The position numbers and the translations under genes are program-made. The notes beneath the pieces are model-generated. The model made no database searches. It was given only the letters and a program-made list of their open reading frames with translations, and was not told the origin of the DNA. Shown here piece by piece: positions 1-14,000 of a stretch of 64,000 nt of DNA (position 1 is the stretch's first letter; every line of letters starts with the position of its first letter). Origin of the DNA: Neckera pumila (taxonomy: Eukaryota; Streptophyta; Bryopsida; Hypnales; Neckeraceae); contig OZ018413.1 in NCBI GenBank assembly GCA_963969595.1, positions 8,293,711 through 8,357,710 on the forward strand, written 5' to 3'.

Positions 1-1640
1 TCTAATTTATAACTCAAGAAAAAAATTGGATCCATAGATTTCTCCACACAAGCTTCCTTTCTTTTAGATGGATTCTTTTTGAGCCTTCAATTTTAGTGCA
101 AGATCCTACACTTAGACATGCGAACAAACTATTTTATAAGTTTTTTATTCTTTTCAATAGAAATGACAATTTTGAACGGTATTTGATGGAAAAAAGACCT
201 TCGGACCTCATGGTTAAAAAATTTGTGTAACCACAAGATTTTGTTTTTCAAGAAATTAGCACAATTCAATAATAATTCACCATTTAAAACCTCTAATTTG
301 CTCAAGATATTATATTTTAATATCTACTAAATTTTTGAGTTAAATGAAATCTTACCAAAGTATTTTCTTAATACTTCCTTCTGTAATATTTTATCCTTTT
401 AAATCTATTTTTAGAATGAAAATTAAATTTTAATTTTAATTTTATAATTCTTCTATCCAAGATTTTCGCACAAAATTGTCTAATGCAAATCTTAATTTCT
501 TAGTGTAAAAGGCAATTGGAGATGGCCTCACATTCTCTAAAATTGAAGAATCACATTAGAACTCAAGATTTGAAAAAGTTACAAAGGAGGATTTTAGAAA
601 CAAGTAAATTGATTATAATTAGACATGTTATCTTTTTTAACCTTGTATTTTTTCATGAGATAAATCTTAGATATGACATCATATAAGATTGAAAGACTTG
701 AAATCACTTGCAAGTTTTTCCTACTCAAGATGAAACATTATAATCATTCAATCCACACGTGATAATGCTGTGAGTAGTTTTCCTTAAGTGATCCATAACA
801 CATCTAGTTTAAGATAACAGTTTTTGAAAAAATGATAAGAACTTACCAAATTTTGAACTTTTTGTTTACTAAGTTTAAAGCAAACTCCAAGAAGCACAAA
901 AAGGCCTTGGACATTTACAATACTGGTTAAACTAATTTAACAAAAGTGTGACGTTGGTAAATTAGTCACAGGCATTCATAGGACAAACCTACACACTTGG
1001 ATTCCTGGAATTGTACTGTAGTTCTCTAGTTCTATGTCCTCAATATGACCATGGAAGGAAAACTAAATACAGAGAATCACAAGAGAATGACCATCAGTCT
1101 GTTCTGACTATGCTAGCACTCTTGTAACTTATAAGTTAAGCAAAATGTAGTGTAACTTAAAGAGAGTCACCCTCGGAAGAGGACATAGTGGCAGTAATAA
1201 TGTTCGTCACCTTAACCTGGTCACCTTTATTCAAACTCATGCCATAACATTGAAGGCCTTCCCTTCTCAATTTCGATCCCTCATGAGATAAAAGAGTATT
1301 TCTGAGTACCGCATGAAGTAAAGCAAAATACTGAAAGTATCTCAAGAAAATTCTGTACAAATTTGGAATATTCTAGGAATGTTCCAAATCCACCACCTAA
1401 TGCTAAATTAAGGTTGCATCTTTGCAAATTGCGTGTATCACCTGGTTTGAATAATTACAAGAGTGGCCTCCCTTGGAAAGATGCCACATTCTTTTCCTTT
1501 CTCATGGCTTGAATTAATGTACTGTACACCACAGAATCTTTTCTCCAACAGTAAGTTTCTCTCCTTATCAAGATCAAAGAGTACCAACTTCCCTTCAACA
1601 GACCAGTTCAAACAGAAGTTGATAGTTAGGCAAGGAGGGA
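1..1640. other. AT-rich non-coding flank downstream of PHS1
   Basis: This stretch is AT-rich, and the short open frames in it have no recognisable domain or coding-like composition. The part nearest 1640 must contain the 3' untranslated region of the minus-strand PHS1-like gene. I saw no clear repeat or RNA gene. Confidence 0.6.
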
Positions 1641-4600
1641 CTAAAAATTTGGTGGAGGGGACAACGGAAGGGACACTCCAGGATGCACCCTCCTTATATG
1701 CTGGTTAACAGCAACCAGGCTTAAGCCAGCAAGCTTATTACATATGGGACAGTTCTGGCCAGCAGGTCTGCGCTTTAGAAAACTCATTGATGCTTTTCCA
1801 TATAACTTTCTATCCAGCTCCACCAGCGTCTGCCACGCACAGAAAATCATCAATTTCCTCCACTGTACTATTGATAGCACAATTAACGGCTAAATGCCCA
1901 AATAGTCAAAAACGGCTTGCTTCCATATCTGTTGGAGTTGAAATAAATCATTTACAAAGCTTCAGCAACGGTAACAACGAATGAAGAAATCGTGAACCTC
2001 ACCTTTTGTATCTACACAAATATTTTTTGAAAGTTTCACCTTTTGTAACTACACAAATATTTTTTGAAAGTTACTATAACCGACTATTAGCTCCGTAGTT
2101 CTATTGTAAGACTGGGTTCCTATTGTAAGACTGGGTTTAACATGAAAAGTAAAATCTAAAGTAATAGTGTGGTGGGGAAAACATACCTTCATGAAGCCAT
2201 CGTTTGGCTGGGTACGTTGATGAGCTGTTTTTAATAATGACCATGCTTGTGCAAGACTAAAATTCCTTGATGCACCAAATTCGTATCCCACCAAAATAAG
2301 TCAGTTATGCTAGAATCATTTTTCTGTATCGTCTTACTATCTTAGAAGTCCATAACATTATAAACCAATGCAATTGAAATGGCTTTCGTGCATAATGTAG
2401 CTAAGCTGAGCCTAACTTGTTGGTTTAATACTTGCAAAAAATTCTGCCTCTAACCACTTGAAGAAGCTTTTGACAGCTTTAGAATTCAGCATAGGTTTTT
2501 CCATAGGCTAATTTCAACCATCTAACTGGGCCTTACTTGCGAAGCATGAGGTAGGCCAGCACAACAGCGGCACTTCGGCTCTTGCCTTCAAAACAGTGCA
2601 CCAGAATGATCTTCCCCTCTTTCTCAGCCTGTTCTATGAAAGAACACGTATCCTCAAAATGGGCTGCTATGTTTTCATCCTCCACATCCCTCACCTGCAC
2701 ATCATCATTCCCAGCAATAATTCGTCAAATATTACAAAATATTGCCTGGTGTCCAAACTCCGACTAATCTCCGACTACGGTCTGTGAATCTATAAAAGCA
2801 AAATGATTTATGATTCGTGAGGTCTGCTCATGGTCAAAGTAATGATACAAAAGACTCTCCTTAATAAAGTGGGGGACTTCCGTATGATCATTGTGATCAT
2901 CGGGATCATCGGGAGACCTTCCGTGAGTCATGGGGAAAGTGCTCTTTATAATGTTGTCTGAAAGCTCTTAAAATTGTCTAGAGTTATTTAAAAAAAAAAT
3001 TATAATTAAAAAGAACTGAACTAAAGGAGAACCAACGTAAACTTAAAGGAAATAAATAACAAAAGTAAATTGTACCGCAAGATTCTTGTAGGTGAACAAA
3101 TCCGGAAAGTCACCCACATTTGCATCCAAAAGGTCAGAGGGGCAAAGACACAGGATGTGAGTAACACCCACTTGTTGGAGCGTGTGTATTGACCTGCAGC
3201 AATATCATGTACTGTTAAATATCATATCAAGGCAAAATTGATCACAACTTCATGCACTTCAAGAGTTGAAACTCATTTTGCACATTAGTTACCAGGGACC
3301 CAAAGCCATACCGATTCCACAAATAAGATGTAAAACTCATAGGTCTGGCAAGAAAATAGCAATCATATTGTATTCTCAAGTAACAACAAGATCACCTTGG
3401 TGCGGTAACTCATAAATCAGAGAATATACGATCTACGTTACAAAGAACCCATTAGATTGACATATTTTCTTACCTTTAGTTAACAAGCATTACATTTGAA
3501 TCGCCTTCACGTTCAGTTAATTTAGTGTAACACAAATGGTGTTAATGTTAGTGCGATGTTAGTGTCCTTGGCATGAACCTGATAATATACTGGAAACTAA
3601 CAACTCAACAATTACTTGAAATTAATTTGACATAACCTTAATACTGGCTTAATTTTCTATTAATGTTGATCTTATGTTATGTTATACATAACATTATACA
3701 CTTGTTGTAGAAGAGTTCCTTCTAACTTAAAGATAGCCCAAGTATCCAAGAAAGAATGCTCTCTCAAAGGATGAAGTGGTCAAACTCCCTGGCTCAAACA
3801 AAGGATGACACCTTTTCTAAAAGTCTATAGTATTGGGTTTTCAATAGTCTTTTGGGTGTCATGTTATTCTATTATATGATGTTATGTATTAATGCTCTAT
3901 TAGTATTAATGTATAATTAATATTCTACTAATATTCTATTAATCTTGATCTATTAAAACATTCACTGATTATTAAATTAACATTAGTGTACCATTAATAA
4001 CTTTGTGAATCTAATAAAGATCTTTCGAGATAGTCATGAAGAGCAAATAATGCATGCAAGTTTGAAAGTTTGGTAAGGGCAGACCTGGCTGCTAAGGCGC
4101 TGCCTATGTACAAGTTGGGAGAGATCACACAAGACGGCTTCTCTGTATCTGCTCCGTTTGAAATCATTGTCATCCGCTCCAAGATATGCTCCAACCTTAC
4201 CTGAAAATGTCGCAATAAAAGTCACGGTTACATCTTTTATTCTATAGATAATAAAGCACCAAGAAGAGCGAAGGATTTAAAACCTGACACATTAGGAATG
4301 CGGCTCAAAGCTCTTGCAGCCTCTAGCACTAAGAAACTTTAAGGAACTTAGCCCCTTGTAAGCATTTACTAGTCATAGTAGATTAGTTTAGTCATAAACT
4401 TTAGTCATAGTAGATTGTTTCAAGAAATTTTAGATATCATAAAGAGATTGATCGGAGGAAGGTGAAATAAGCACGATTCAATTCATGGAGACCCTTCCCT
4501 ACTTACAAGGTCCTTCTAAGACTTTTTAAGAGATTAGTTTACAACCTTCCTACAATTTCAATGAGACAAATGTTTTTTTCCCCCAAGATCGACTTAGTTA

Positions 4601-7600
4601 TAGCCGTATACTCATCGCATATCTTCCTATAATTGAATGCTAATCTTCCTGAAAGCCGATTTGAACCTTAAATGCATGTAAAACTCACCTTAAGCTCGTA
4701 GCTATCAACCAGACTATGAGATCCACCCCCTTCCAAAAAGCCTGTTGTAAAACTGTGTTCTTTGCAAAGCTTGTGTCCTTCACTTCGCAGCTTCTCGTCC
4801 CACCATTCCATCTTTTTGCTCAACTCACAATCAACCTGAAAAAAAAAACAGAAGAAAATGAGTGAAACTGCACCAGGAAAAAATGAATCATAACAAAAGA
4901 AAAGTATTAAATAAATAAAGTTAGTCACAAACATTTGCACTGCCATTACAGAGAGACAAGTTTATTTTGTTTTATTTTCCTCAAAGTTAGTGCACTCAAC
5001 CCCCTCTACACACATTGAAATTGCACATTCCCTATAAATCTTAAGAATGTATCATGCTGTATGTACATCTGATTGGATAACTTCCACGTGTCATGTTGTG
5101 ACCACATGTGAGTGCATTTAGCAGGCCATTCATACCCTACAGGCAGTGAAAAGAAAGACAAACCTTAGCAGTTTTATTAACGTCTTTAAGTTTGATAGTC
5201 ATGCGCCCAGGGCTTCCCTTGCCATGCCAATTCTCCCTTAATGGGGAAACTTTTTTCGGCGAGTTCAACCTTGGAGACGAGCCAGGTGATTTTCGCAGAG
5301 AACCAGGGCTAACTTTTAATATTGGAAATCGAGGGGACTTAACTCGGTTTGGGGTCGATTCAGAACCACTTGGTAGAGTCCCAGAGTTGTTAACCGAAGT
5401 CGAGTCAGTTAGTTGACTCTCCTGTGTGTCTTTAACAGCACAAGGCTGACCACCACAGAAGAATTCACAAGCTCAGTCTGAGTACTAATATGGGTTCCCC
5501 ACTGTCTAAAAAGAGGCTTAAAGGTGAGAAAATAAAATTCCCAAGTAAATACACAACATCTAATGATTATGACAAAGTACAGCAACTGAACAGTAAAAAC
5601 CTGCCCATGGTTATACTCATCCCGTCAGCAAAACTTCCAAATTCAATCATAAAGTATCCAAATAATTTTTCGGTTAGTATGTAGGACTATTCTTGAACTC
5701 ACAAGTGCATATAGAGCATTTAATGATTACGACATTGTTAAGCATCTGAGAAGTCGACAAAGCTTAGCCACAATCTTACTCACCCTAAGAGCAAAAATTT
5801 CAAAACTGATTCATGTGGTATCCAAACAAGACATTTCTTACAGAGTTATGATCCTGTTGGAAATGGGACATGATTCACTAAAAGAATTTTCAATTTTATA
5901 AACGAAAAAATAATCAGCAGCAGAAAGTCACGACCATGGGAGTCTTACCTCAGAAATGCTCACTGTGAGCATTGAATCTCTGACTGGATTGGATTCTTGT
6001 TTCTTCGACGTGTCTGATTGGCTGGACACATAGCCCATAAACTCCCGTAAATTATGGTCCAGAGTGCGGAAGAGTTTGACCAAAAACATCCTCAAAATTT
6101 GCATGTCACGAATGGCTCCTATCAGTCCTCTTTGAAACGCTCTTGTGACTTTCTGATGGTCAATGTCAGTTTTGTCTGTTGGTTCATTTTCAAATGGTGG
6201 TCCCATGAAGCCAAAGCTGATCTCTCTCAAAAGATTGGCAGCCGTTTCCTCATCACGAAGCAGGAGCTCAATCGTCTTGGAATACATTCGGCGGTCATGT
6301 TCCACCTTCATTCCTGGGGGGCGACGTGCTACCCCTGAGTCAATGGCTACAAGCAAGCAACTGACCTCCTCCACACCATCTTCTTTCTTCAACAGAGTCT
6401 CAGAGTCTTCCTCAATTAACAAGTTCTGCGAGGACGGCATTTTGTTAGTGAGGTCGATATCACCAGAATCCCTGAAGAACACTCTTGTATTGGTTGAAAT
6501 ATATAAACATTGGGCACATAAAATCTTTAAGTTAGAGGATACTAAAACCGTTAGGACCTAATCCCCGTTACCAATTCTCACGTTGTACTAAGAACGTGCA
6601 ATCATCGAGTGTGCAATTAGAGACGGTTGAGTGTAAAGAGAAACCATAGAACATTGCATCACAACCAATTCACACTCATTACCAACCACTTCAAAGCTAC
6701 TTCAATTGCTTGATGGGTTAGTACTGAAATGGCAGTATTTTAGCGCTATTCTGGTATTCTTTTACGTGCCATTCTAGTGTGCTTTTAGCGATCAAAATTT
6801 TACAAATGCTAGAAAGACACAAAAAGAACATTGAAATTGCAATAAAACGATGTCACTTCAATAATTACCCATCAAAACACTATATAAGCTACACTGAGAT
6901 AAACTTTAGGCTATAAAAGGTGTTTAAGGTAAGATTTTTAATTTTTCAAAGTCCCAAATTCATGTAAAAGTCCCAAATTTACGAATATGGTGTTTCATCT
7001 TTTTGAAGCAAAACTAAAACAACTGATAAGCAGTGATGGCGGTCTTTTGAGATGATGCATGGTTTACATTAAAGTCATATGAAGGAGAAAAGCTCACTTG
7101 TAATGAATGGGGATCCGCGGTTCCTACGTGGCTGAGCTTGGGTGAGGGTGAGGGTGCTCGATGCACCTTAGACAACAATTCGGAATCCGCAGTAGTCGAC
7201 AATGCTGTGAAAGACTGCGTTCGCTTCTGTCTAAGGCTCACTGGCAGATTCGCAGGCGGACCCAGTTTGTCTACTCCATGAGGGACGTCTTCAGTGACAA
7301 GCAGGTTACCAGGATTCCCTCGCCAACCTGGAGCAGAAGCGATTTACCACAAACAAATTTCACATCAAAAACCCTCAAATGAAGGCCAAAGAATATGAAC
7401 ACATAAAAAATAAAAGATCAAAAACTCTAATTTGAAGACCTGTAATATAGATAATCAATATCTAAAAGACAGACATGTCATAGGATATGTAAATCTTTGA
7501 TAGACATGTAAGAAAATCGGTCGAGGTACAGACCTAGAGAATGGCAAACCAGGCGATCTTCGTTCCTCAGAACCATATCTAGGACAAGCGTCCGGCCAAG

Positions 7601-10600
7601 CGCACTAGCGGTTTTCACAGCCACTTTCTCAGGAGAGAAGGCTTGCTTACTCTCTGCAAGTGGTTTGCCACGAATGAACCTGCATACGTCCGTGTCAGGA
7701 TAGACTGCATGTTTCCGCTAATTGCTATCAACTACGCTGTTCAATTAATTTTGTGTCATCCATGATTTAATGCTCAACAAAATAGCAGGTCATATAATAA
7801 ATGGACTAATTTTGTTGTATAGTGTGCTTGTTTGAAGCTTAAGACAACCATCGACAATTGAAAGAGAAAAGATAAGCTTTTGAGTGAATAGTTTGTCAAT
7901 CAACGGTCAGTCAACACAGTAAATGAACTATTACTAGGTGATGTTTCAAGCTTATCCATCAAAAGATACGCTAATACATGGTGTTTGAACTAACAGTAAA
8001 CCTATGAAATAGAGTAACATAAACTAAATAGAATACATGCTGTAGTGAGATTAGACTGCCATATATTGAAAGCATCTTAAGGCATCTCAAGATGGGCACA
8101 AGATCAATTTTAGCGACACGTGGAACGACACCACGTGGCACTTTCAAAAACACAAGTAGCACATTGCACTGAAGAGGAGCGAAAAAGAACACACCCCATG
8201 ATGATCATGCAGCGGCTGAGGCGCAAAGTTTCGAGCAGCTCCTCACAAGTCTGCAGGTCAATCTCATTATCCTCTGCTTCAGCAGTTTCTTGGATAGATC
8301 GCACGGAATCTCGAATCTGTATCCACTCTGATGAGTTGCTGTGGATCGCTCTTGCCTGCAGAATGAACGCAGCAATTATAAGAGGCCCGAGCATTGATCA
8401 GGATAATCATCCATTCATCAGCATTGACAACTAGAAGTTGCAGAAGCAACTCGAATAAATACAATAACGAATCGGCACCTTCTCAAAGTAGCACCTGTTG
8501 TTGTTATCCATCAGATCTTCAATAATCACTTAAAAGAATAAAGAATTTTTATCCCATACAAATCAACTGACGCGGCATGGAGCTTCACGACGCTACCTCC
8601 AGTAAATAGTTATCTGAGTTGATATTTGGGTAACAATTTATAGTTCATTAAGAGAGATGACAAAATGAAGAATTGGGGTCTAATAAATGACTGGAACCTA
8701 TTAGTAACTATGTTTTCTATAAATACCAGATCTTGTTTATTTAAAATTTCTATTAGCCTGTCTGCTAGTAAACTCAATGCTTCTACTCTATACTCTTTAG
8801 ATATATGTTACATCCTCTGAGAATTTCTCCTCTGAAAATAAAGCACATATTTTCCATTCACTTTCTTCCTATTTGAAAAATATGAAAAGCATTAATGAAT
8901 TCAAAGAAACAAGGAACTGGCACTACATAAGCTTGTCCATGCTAAAAATCTGGTGGATTTCAGCACCTGTGGTGTTGCAACGCCTAAATGACGGGCTATT
9001 TCAATGCCCAAGCGCTCAGACTGGGTGGCCAGTCTAGAGGATCCAAACTTGAAAACTGCTGCAGCTTCACTCTTGGTTTCCCTCTCCTGAGATCCATGAT
9101 TTTCAGATTCTACATGACCATTTCGAAACATCGCAAAATAGACCACTCCTCCTGAATTCACTGTTACCTGGAAAGGAGAAACACCAAATCAATTCTTCAT
9201 AAAGGACCATATACAATAGTCTGACACCATACAAAACACTTGAATCTGCCAAAGAATCGCCTCTACTAGGGTTCGACAAATCTCTATTGAACATAAACTC
9301 AGAAAATAGTGCAGTTTTGCACTACAATGCAAACAAAGTCTAAATACATGAAGAGTAATGTGTTACACCAACCAAAACCAGCTCTCTAAGAGAGGCAAGA
9401 ATCACCATTGCATGTCACTATCAACTAATGGTTCATCATATGAGAGACAAGATCCTCAAACAAGGTTCTCAATGATACTAAACTGTTTCAGGAATTCTAG
9501 ACTGCACTAACGACAAATTGGTTAAAAATGGCAAAACTTCACGAGGGCGTCACTTTTCAGGCACTCGTCTTGAACCTCAGATCTACACTGAATCTTGTTC
9601 TCAGTGGTTTGAGCACTTGACTTTGAATCACACCCAGTTAACGAATTCGACCATCGTTATAAAGAACATCTGATCCATGGTTTATGGAGAGGTCTTCCTA
9701 TGGTAACAGTGATCATATGAAGACCTTATGTATCGTGGAGAGGCCTCCGTCTGATTCACAAAGAGGGACCTCTCCATGAATCATTGGAAAGGTCCTATTG
9801 ATGATGTAGTATAAAAAATCTGAAACAATCTAATTTTACTCTTTATTCTTAACATTCAACACAACTATCCCAAAACAATCACTAGCTAACTGATTTCAAT
9901 CTTCATTCTATTTAGTACATCATGCACTCTTTTGAACTTAAGAAGTTATAGACCAATTATCTAGCATCCACATACGTAGAACGATATCACATTTTTCGAT
10001 GTTCCTATATATGACAACTCGTATTATTCAAGGAATGACTCGAAAGAGAATAACACACCTCAATAGAGCCTATAGAGTCTCGATTGTCGGAACTTTCGTC
10101 TTCCTCGGATTGCACATGCTCTGTTCTGTGCACAGACAAGAGATTACTCCAGTCGAAGTTTTTAGCCAACACATCAAGCTCCACAGCGTTGCTGAGTCTT
10201 TCCTTCAACCTCAGTTCCTGCGGTGCTTCGGCTTCACTCCGATCCCCTGACGAGACAACTTCAACGTTCCCATCTTCTTCAACTCCCTCCTGAACTTGTG
10301 AACTGCCCCCATCGCCTATTAAATATTTGCGATATTTGTTCAATGGAGATGGTCGATAACTGCGACGCCGAGTTATTGAGAGCCAACCTGCCAAATCTGC
10401 CAATGACGGCTCTTCTTGCGAAGCCTCCAGCAGCCACAACGCCTGCCCCATCGTTGTCAAGCTCGTTTCAATTCACGTTTCAAGAAGTCATCACTAACCA
10501 CGTGATGACAAGAGTCCCTTTTTGGCCATTTAAAAATAAAATTATGACCAGTAGTAACACAACCACCCTCAGAATACTCTCCAATTGCAGCCCCTGAAGG

Positions 10601-12409
10601 ACCGAGAAGCTCAAATCGACCAGTGTCTTTCAGCACTTTCGAATGGGTAATATATGAACTCTTTCAGCACATTTGTTCAAGTTTATATTATTTTTTACCC
10701 ACAAATGCAATTTTCTTCGTTGATTCTAGTGATATGTAATTGACCCCATCTGAGTTACACTCTCCACAAAATGATTGATTGAATTATTCACTGTAAAATC
10801 ATGAATCCTAGGTTCTTTAGGGATTAAATAGATTCAACACTAACACAGTCGCAAGGTGGAAATCCTGTTACATGGTGTTAGGAGGCAGGAAACCTCACCA
10901 AAAATCACTGAGTGGACGATAAGCGACTCCATTGAGTGGCTCCACAAATGTGTTTGATTCTCAATCGCATTACATTAGTGAGGCCATAAGATGGAGTGGC
11001 TTATCGTCCACTTAAGAACTAAAGAAATTGCACCACTTGGCACTCAAGGCTTGGTTTCCATCAGTTTCACCTACATGCCGTGGCGTACGCTCAATATTAG
11101 AATTTGCCACTCTTCTGAGTGAAGGTTTGACTAGAAAGCGTCAATTTAACGGATTTTCCACATTTCTGTAAGATTTCTAAAGCTCACGGACATCTGCAGA
11201 CTTCATAGCTCATGCACAAACTGCAAAATGCATTGTGGCAACAAATACAGAGTAAAACGTATCGTTTGAGCATAAGAGGGAGAGACTAACAGAGGGTGAA
11301 AAAGCTGATGACAATGAAACTCCAAGGTCCAAGCATGCCTCCTCCAAAGCCAGTTTCAGCTCATTCGCAACCTCGCTCTCCTGTCCCACAAACAAAGTTG
11401 ACAAGGCATTCAGTACGCTTCTGATATGACCGTCTTAATCACAGCAACATCACGCTTTACACTGTACGTTAGAACCGAGGGACTTGAAATAGCAAACTCA
11501 ACAATGCCACACTGTTTGCAACGCAGCGGAATATTTTTCAACGAAGGAATGTCACAAGTGAAATATTTCCACACAAAGATGGCTTGACCATCTTTAAAGA
11601 CCCATTTAGTTTGCACTATAGAAAACCCACAGGAGGAGACCCAGCATGCCCTAGGATTTGTTCCCTGCATTGAAGACCCTAGCTCCTGTCTATAAGGGTG
11701 CTTTTTGAAGATCCGCATTAACCACAAACTCTTCCAAGCGGAGCAAAATAGGGTCTGTGATAACTCCCGTTTAGGATCCACTCAAAATATACTGCAAAGA
11801 GTCCCCTCGGAGTTGATCTTCTTGAACGTTGGATTTTATTAATACACTAGGTTCCTCTATACTTAAGATAGGACTCGTCATTTTCCATATACTTTGGAAC
11901 GCCATGTTCTGTACAGCGAGCCTACTATACTAATACCAAAGAGCCAAGCAGTAGTCTACATCTTTGTACAGAGATTGTGTTGCACAGAGAAGCTCAAATC
12001 TTTTCTTGAAATTTAGAATCCAAACTTAGCTTAACAAGTTGGATCACCTCAAGTGTGTTCACTATAAATACAAATTTCACATCTTTAAGTTTGCAGGTGT
12101 TACCCTAAAAATATTACACATCACACCAGAGTGAGCTTGTAATAACTTTTTCAATTAGTACTTGGTGGAGAGGGAGAGGGTTATAACCCAAAACCCTATG
12201 TTACTACGCATAACATTGCTGTCATTGTGAGCCCTCTAGTGAATCCCAAAAAGTACATTCTTGATTGAAGAGTAAAACTTAACATGAATTTCGATAACCT
12301 TCTCAAGCCACCTGGCTCTTGAAGATTGTCTAGTCCATACCAGAAAATTAGAATGGCCGAACAAGAGCAGGCCGAAGTTCAGTACCTGACGGTAAAGCAT
12401 GGTCGCCAT
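1641..12409 (-). CDS. PHS1: PHS1-like dual-specificity (MAP kinase-type) phosphatase, 15 coding exons
   Basis: Likely dual-specificity phosphatase of the plant PHS1 type. In Arabidopsis, PHS1 acts on MAP kinases and cortical microtubules and also carries an atypical actin-fragmin-kinase-like domain. Coding exons (minus): 12386-12409, 11291-11380, 10059-10442, 8967-9167, 8195-8355, 7534-7679, 7098-7327, 5949-6425, 5164-5445, 4689-4835, 4085-4200, 3076-3193, 2537-2694, 2187-2265, 1641-1829. All phases fit, giving about 933 residues, close to the Arabidopsis length as I recall it. The kinase-like part spans roughly residues 170-410 (SSRLATQSERLG, LRNEDRL, WRGNPGNLL). The phosphatase loop HCFEGKSRS places the catalytic Cys near 826 and general-acid candidates in RDVEDEN. 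The tail has a CPIC...H...H finger-like motif near 898. The first two exons are inferred from splice phase and a strong AACAATGGCG start context. A shorter start at 10451 is the alternative. The 6425 acceptor is also inferred. Confidence 0.9.
2000..2137. repeat. short direct duplications in the last PHS1 intron
   Basis: Two ~37 bp copies of a caccttttgta(t/a)ctacac... unit lie back to back from about 2000 to 2073. They are followed by two copies of a ctattgtaagactgggtt unit around 2100-2137. All lie in the intron between the last two PHS1 coding exons and look like local slippage or tandem duplication. Confidence 0.7.
10911..11012. repeat. fold-back inverted repeat in a PHS1 intron
   Basis: The arms agtggacgataagcgactcc (10911-10930) and its near-perfect reverse complement (10991-11012) are separated by about 60 bp and could form a hairpin. 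The segment lies in the intron between the second and third modelled PHS1 coding exons. It may be a small fold-back element. Confidence 0.6.
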
Positions 12410-14000
12410 TGTTACTCCTCTGCTAGAATAGAAATACGAAAAGTTTCATATCAATCACTTGCTCTGCATTGCTGTCCTGGACACATCCAAACCGCGATTG
12501 GAAAACTCTACCACCTGAAAATGGCAAAGCTCTTCAAAATCTCAAAAAGACTCCAGCAATTTCCAGCAATGATATCTTCCAGCGATGATAACTTCTAGCA
12601 ACCATATGTAGATACAATCAAACCTACAGCTAAATCAAATCTGGTCACAAATAGAATACAATGATTTCTTGTTGAATAACTTCAACATGTGATTGAATAA
12701 ACAATTTTTTCAATACGAACTTGTGATTGAATAAGCTTATTTCTAATCCAGATATCTCAACCAGGGTAGAAAACCTAATCGCAATACGGATATGCAACAT
12801 TCAATATCTTGCACATGTTGATTTTGAGAATGTTCCCCACCTCAACATCAAAACTCATAGTGATTGATTTTAGGTCATCTACCAGAAAAAATTTGAATCC
12901 TTCCATAACCTTTGCACGTGGTATCCAAAAAATGCATTCCCTGCAGCGCAGGAATCCCTTTCATTTGCTGAGAAGAATACATTTATAGTTCTAATCATTC
13001 TTCTTATAATAACTCCGCTCAAACCTCAAATGTCAGAATTAGTCGTGCAGATAAGGTAAATTCAAGAACTCTAAAGCAAAAACATCTACAGCTGTGAAGA
13101 GAATACAAGCACTGAGAAGAAAAACAAGAACGTCACATGACGTCTAATCCTAATTGTCTGAACGAATTTTTTTCACATAATAAACAAACATTCTAGTCAT
13201 TCTTATTATAATAACTATGCTCAAAGCTCAAATGCCGGAATTAATTGTCAGATAACGTAAATTCAAGAACTCTAAAGCAAAAACATCCACAGCTGTGAAG
13301 AGAATACAAGCACGGAGTACAAAAACAAGAACGTCAAATGATATTTAACCGTAATTTTCCAAACGAATTTTTTCAAATAATAAACAAACATTCTAATAAC
13401 TACGCTCAAACCTCAAATGTCGGAACTAATTGTCAGATAACCTAAATTCAAAACTCTAAAGCAAAAACATCTACAGCTGTGAAGACAATACAAGCACTAA
13501 GTACAAAAACAAGAACCTCAAATGATGTCTAAATCGTAATTGTCTAAACGAAACGAATCTTTTTCACATACTAAACAAAGCAAATCGTTGCACTATAGCC
13601 CGTACCAATGGAGCAGTGGAAGTCCAAATTGACAGAAACTTGCAACGACGTCGCTGCAATTTGGTTCAAAGCAGGCGGTAACATTGATAGAAACGCATGC
13701 ACAAGCATCACGGATTGCACAACCCTACGTACAGATATATCCAATGCGACGGACTTCAGAAAAGTTGATCCGCGCTTCAGATTTTGAAAACTGGCGCACA
13801 GGATTTTTACACGAGATTGAAGCTTGGAGTGCGGATTCGGGCAGCGCTTTGAGCTCCAGAGTCGACGAGCTGGGGAGAGACTGCAGATTTTAAAGGAGAG
13901 AGGGTGGGCGGGGAAGACCAGTCACACCACGTGGCGCGTTGTCATTGGAAACGTTCCTGTCCACGTGGCCTTCCGTGGTGCTGCCGTCAACTGACATTAT
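12410..14000 (-). promoter_or_regulatory. PHS1 5' leader and candidate promoter with G-boxes
   Basis: Upstream of the modelled PHS1 start are possible non-coding leader exons: 12417-12422 continuous with the start exon, a GT-flanked stretch near 12480-12530, and a GC-richer exon-like block near 13610-13900. Two CACGTG G-boxes (13928-13933 and 13962-13967) and an inverted CCAAT (attgg near 13944) lie just beyond. They are placed as expected for a minus-strand promoter. The leader exon structure is inferred from composition only. Confidence 0.4.
12995..13580. repeat. tandem triplication of a ~185-202 bp unit
   Basis: Three successive copies share the same order of landmarks: aataact(c/a)(c/t/g)gctcaaa, aaattcaaaactctaaagc-type text, acagctgtgaag, caagcac, and a cgaatctttttcaca-type end. 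Equivalent points lie at 13008, 13210 and 13395, so the periods are 202 and 185 bp. The block lies between the modelled PHS1 start exon and the proposed promoter, probably within the 5' leader intron. Confidence 0.85.

Noticed and set aside
10560..10620. Exon-like minus frame (TGRFELLGPSGAAIGEY) just upstream of the PHS1 third coding exon
   Set aside because: Coding-like text, but I found no acceptor/donor pair whose phase fits the neighbouring exons. It is probably intron sequence.
11410..11781. 123-residue minus open frame
   Set aside because: No domain and no fit to PHS1 splicing. It lies inside a modelled intron.
13609..13790. Plus-strand open frame starting MEQWKSKLTETCNDV
   Set aside because: It lies in the proposed PHS1 leader region, is short, and has no recognisable domain or downstream exon.
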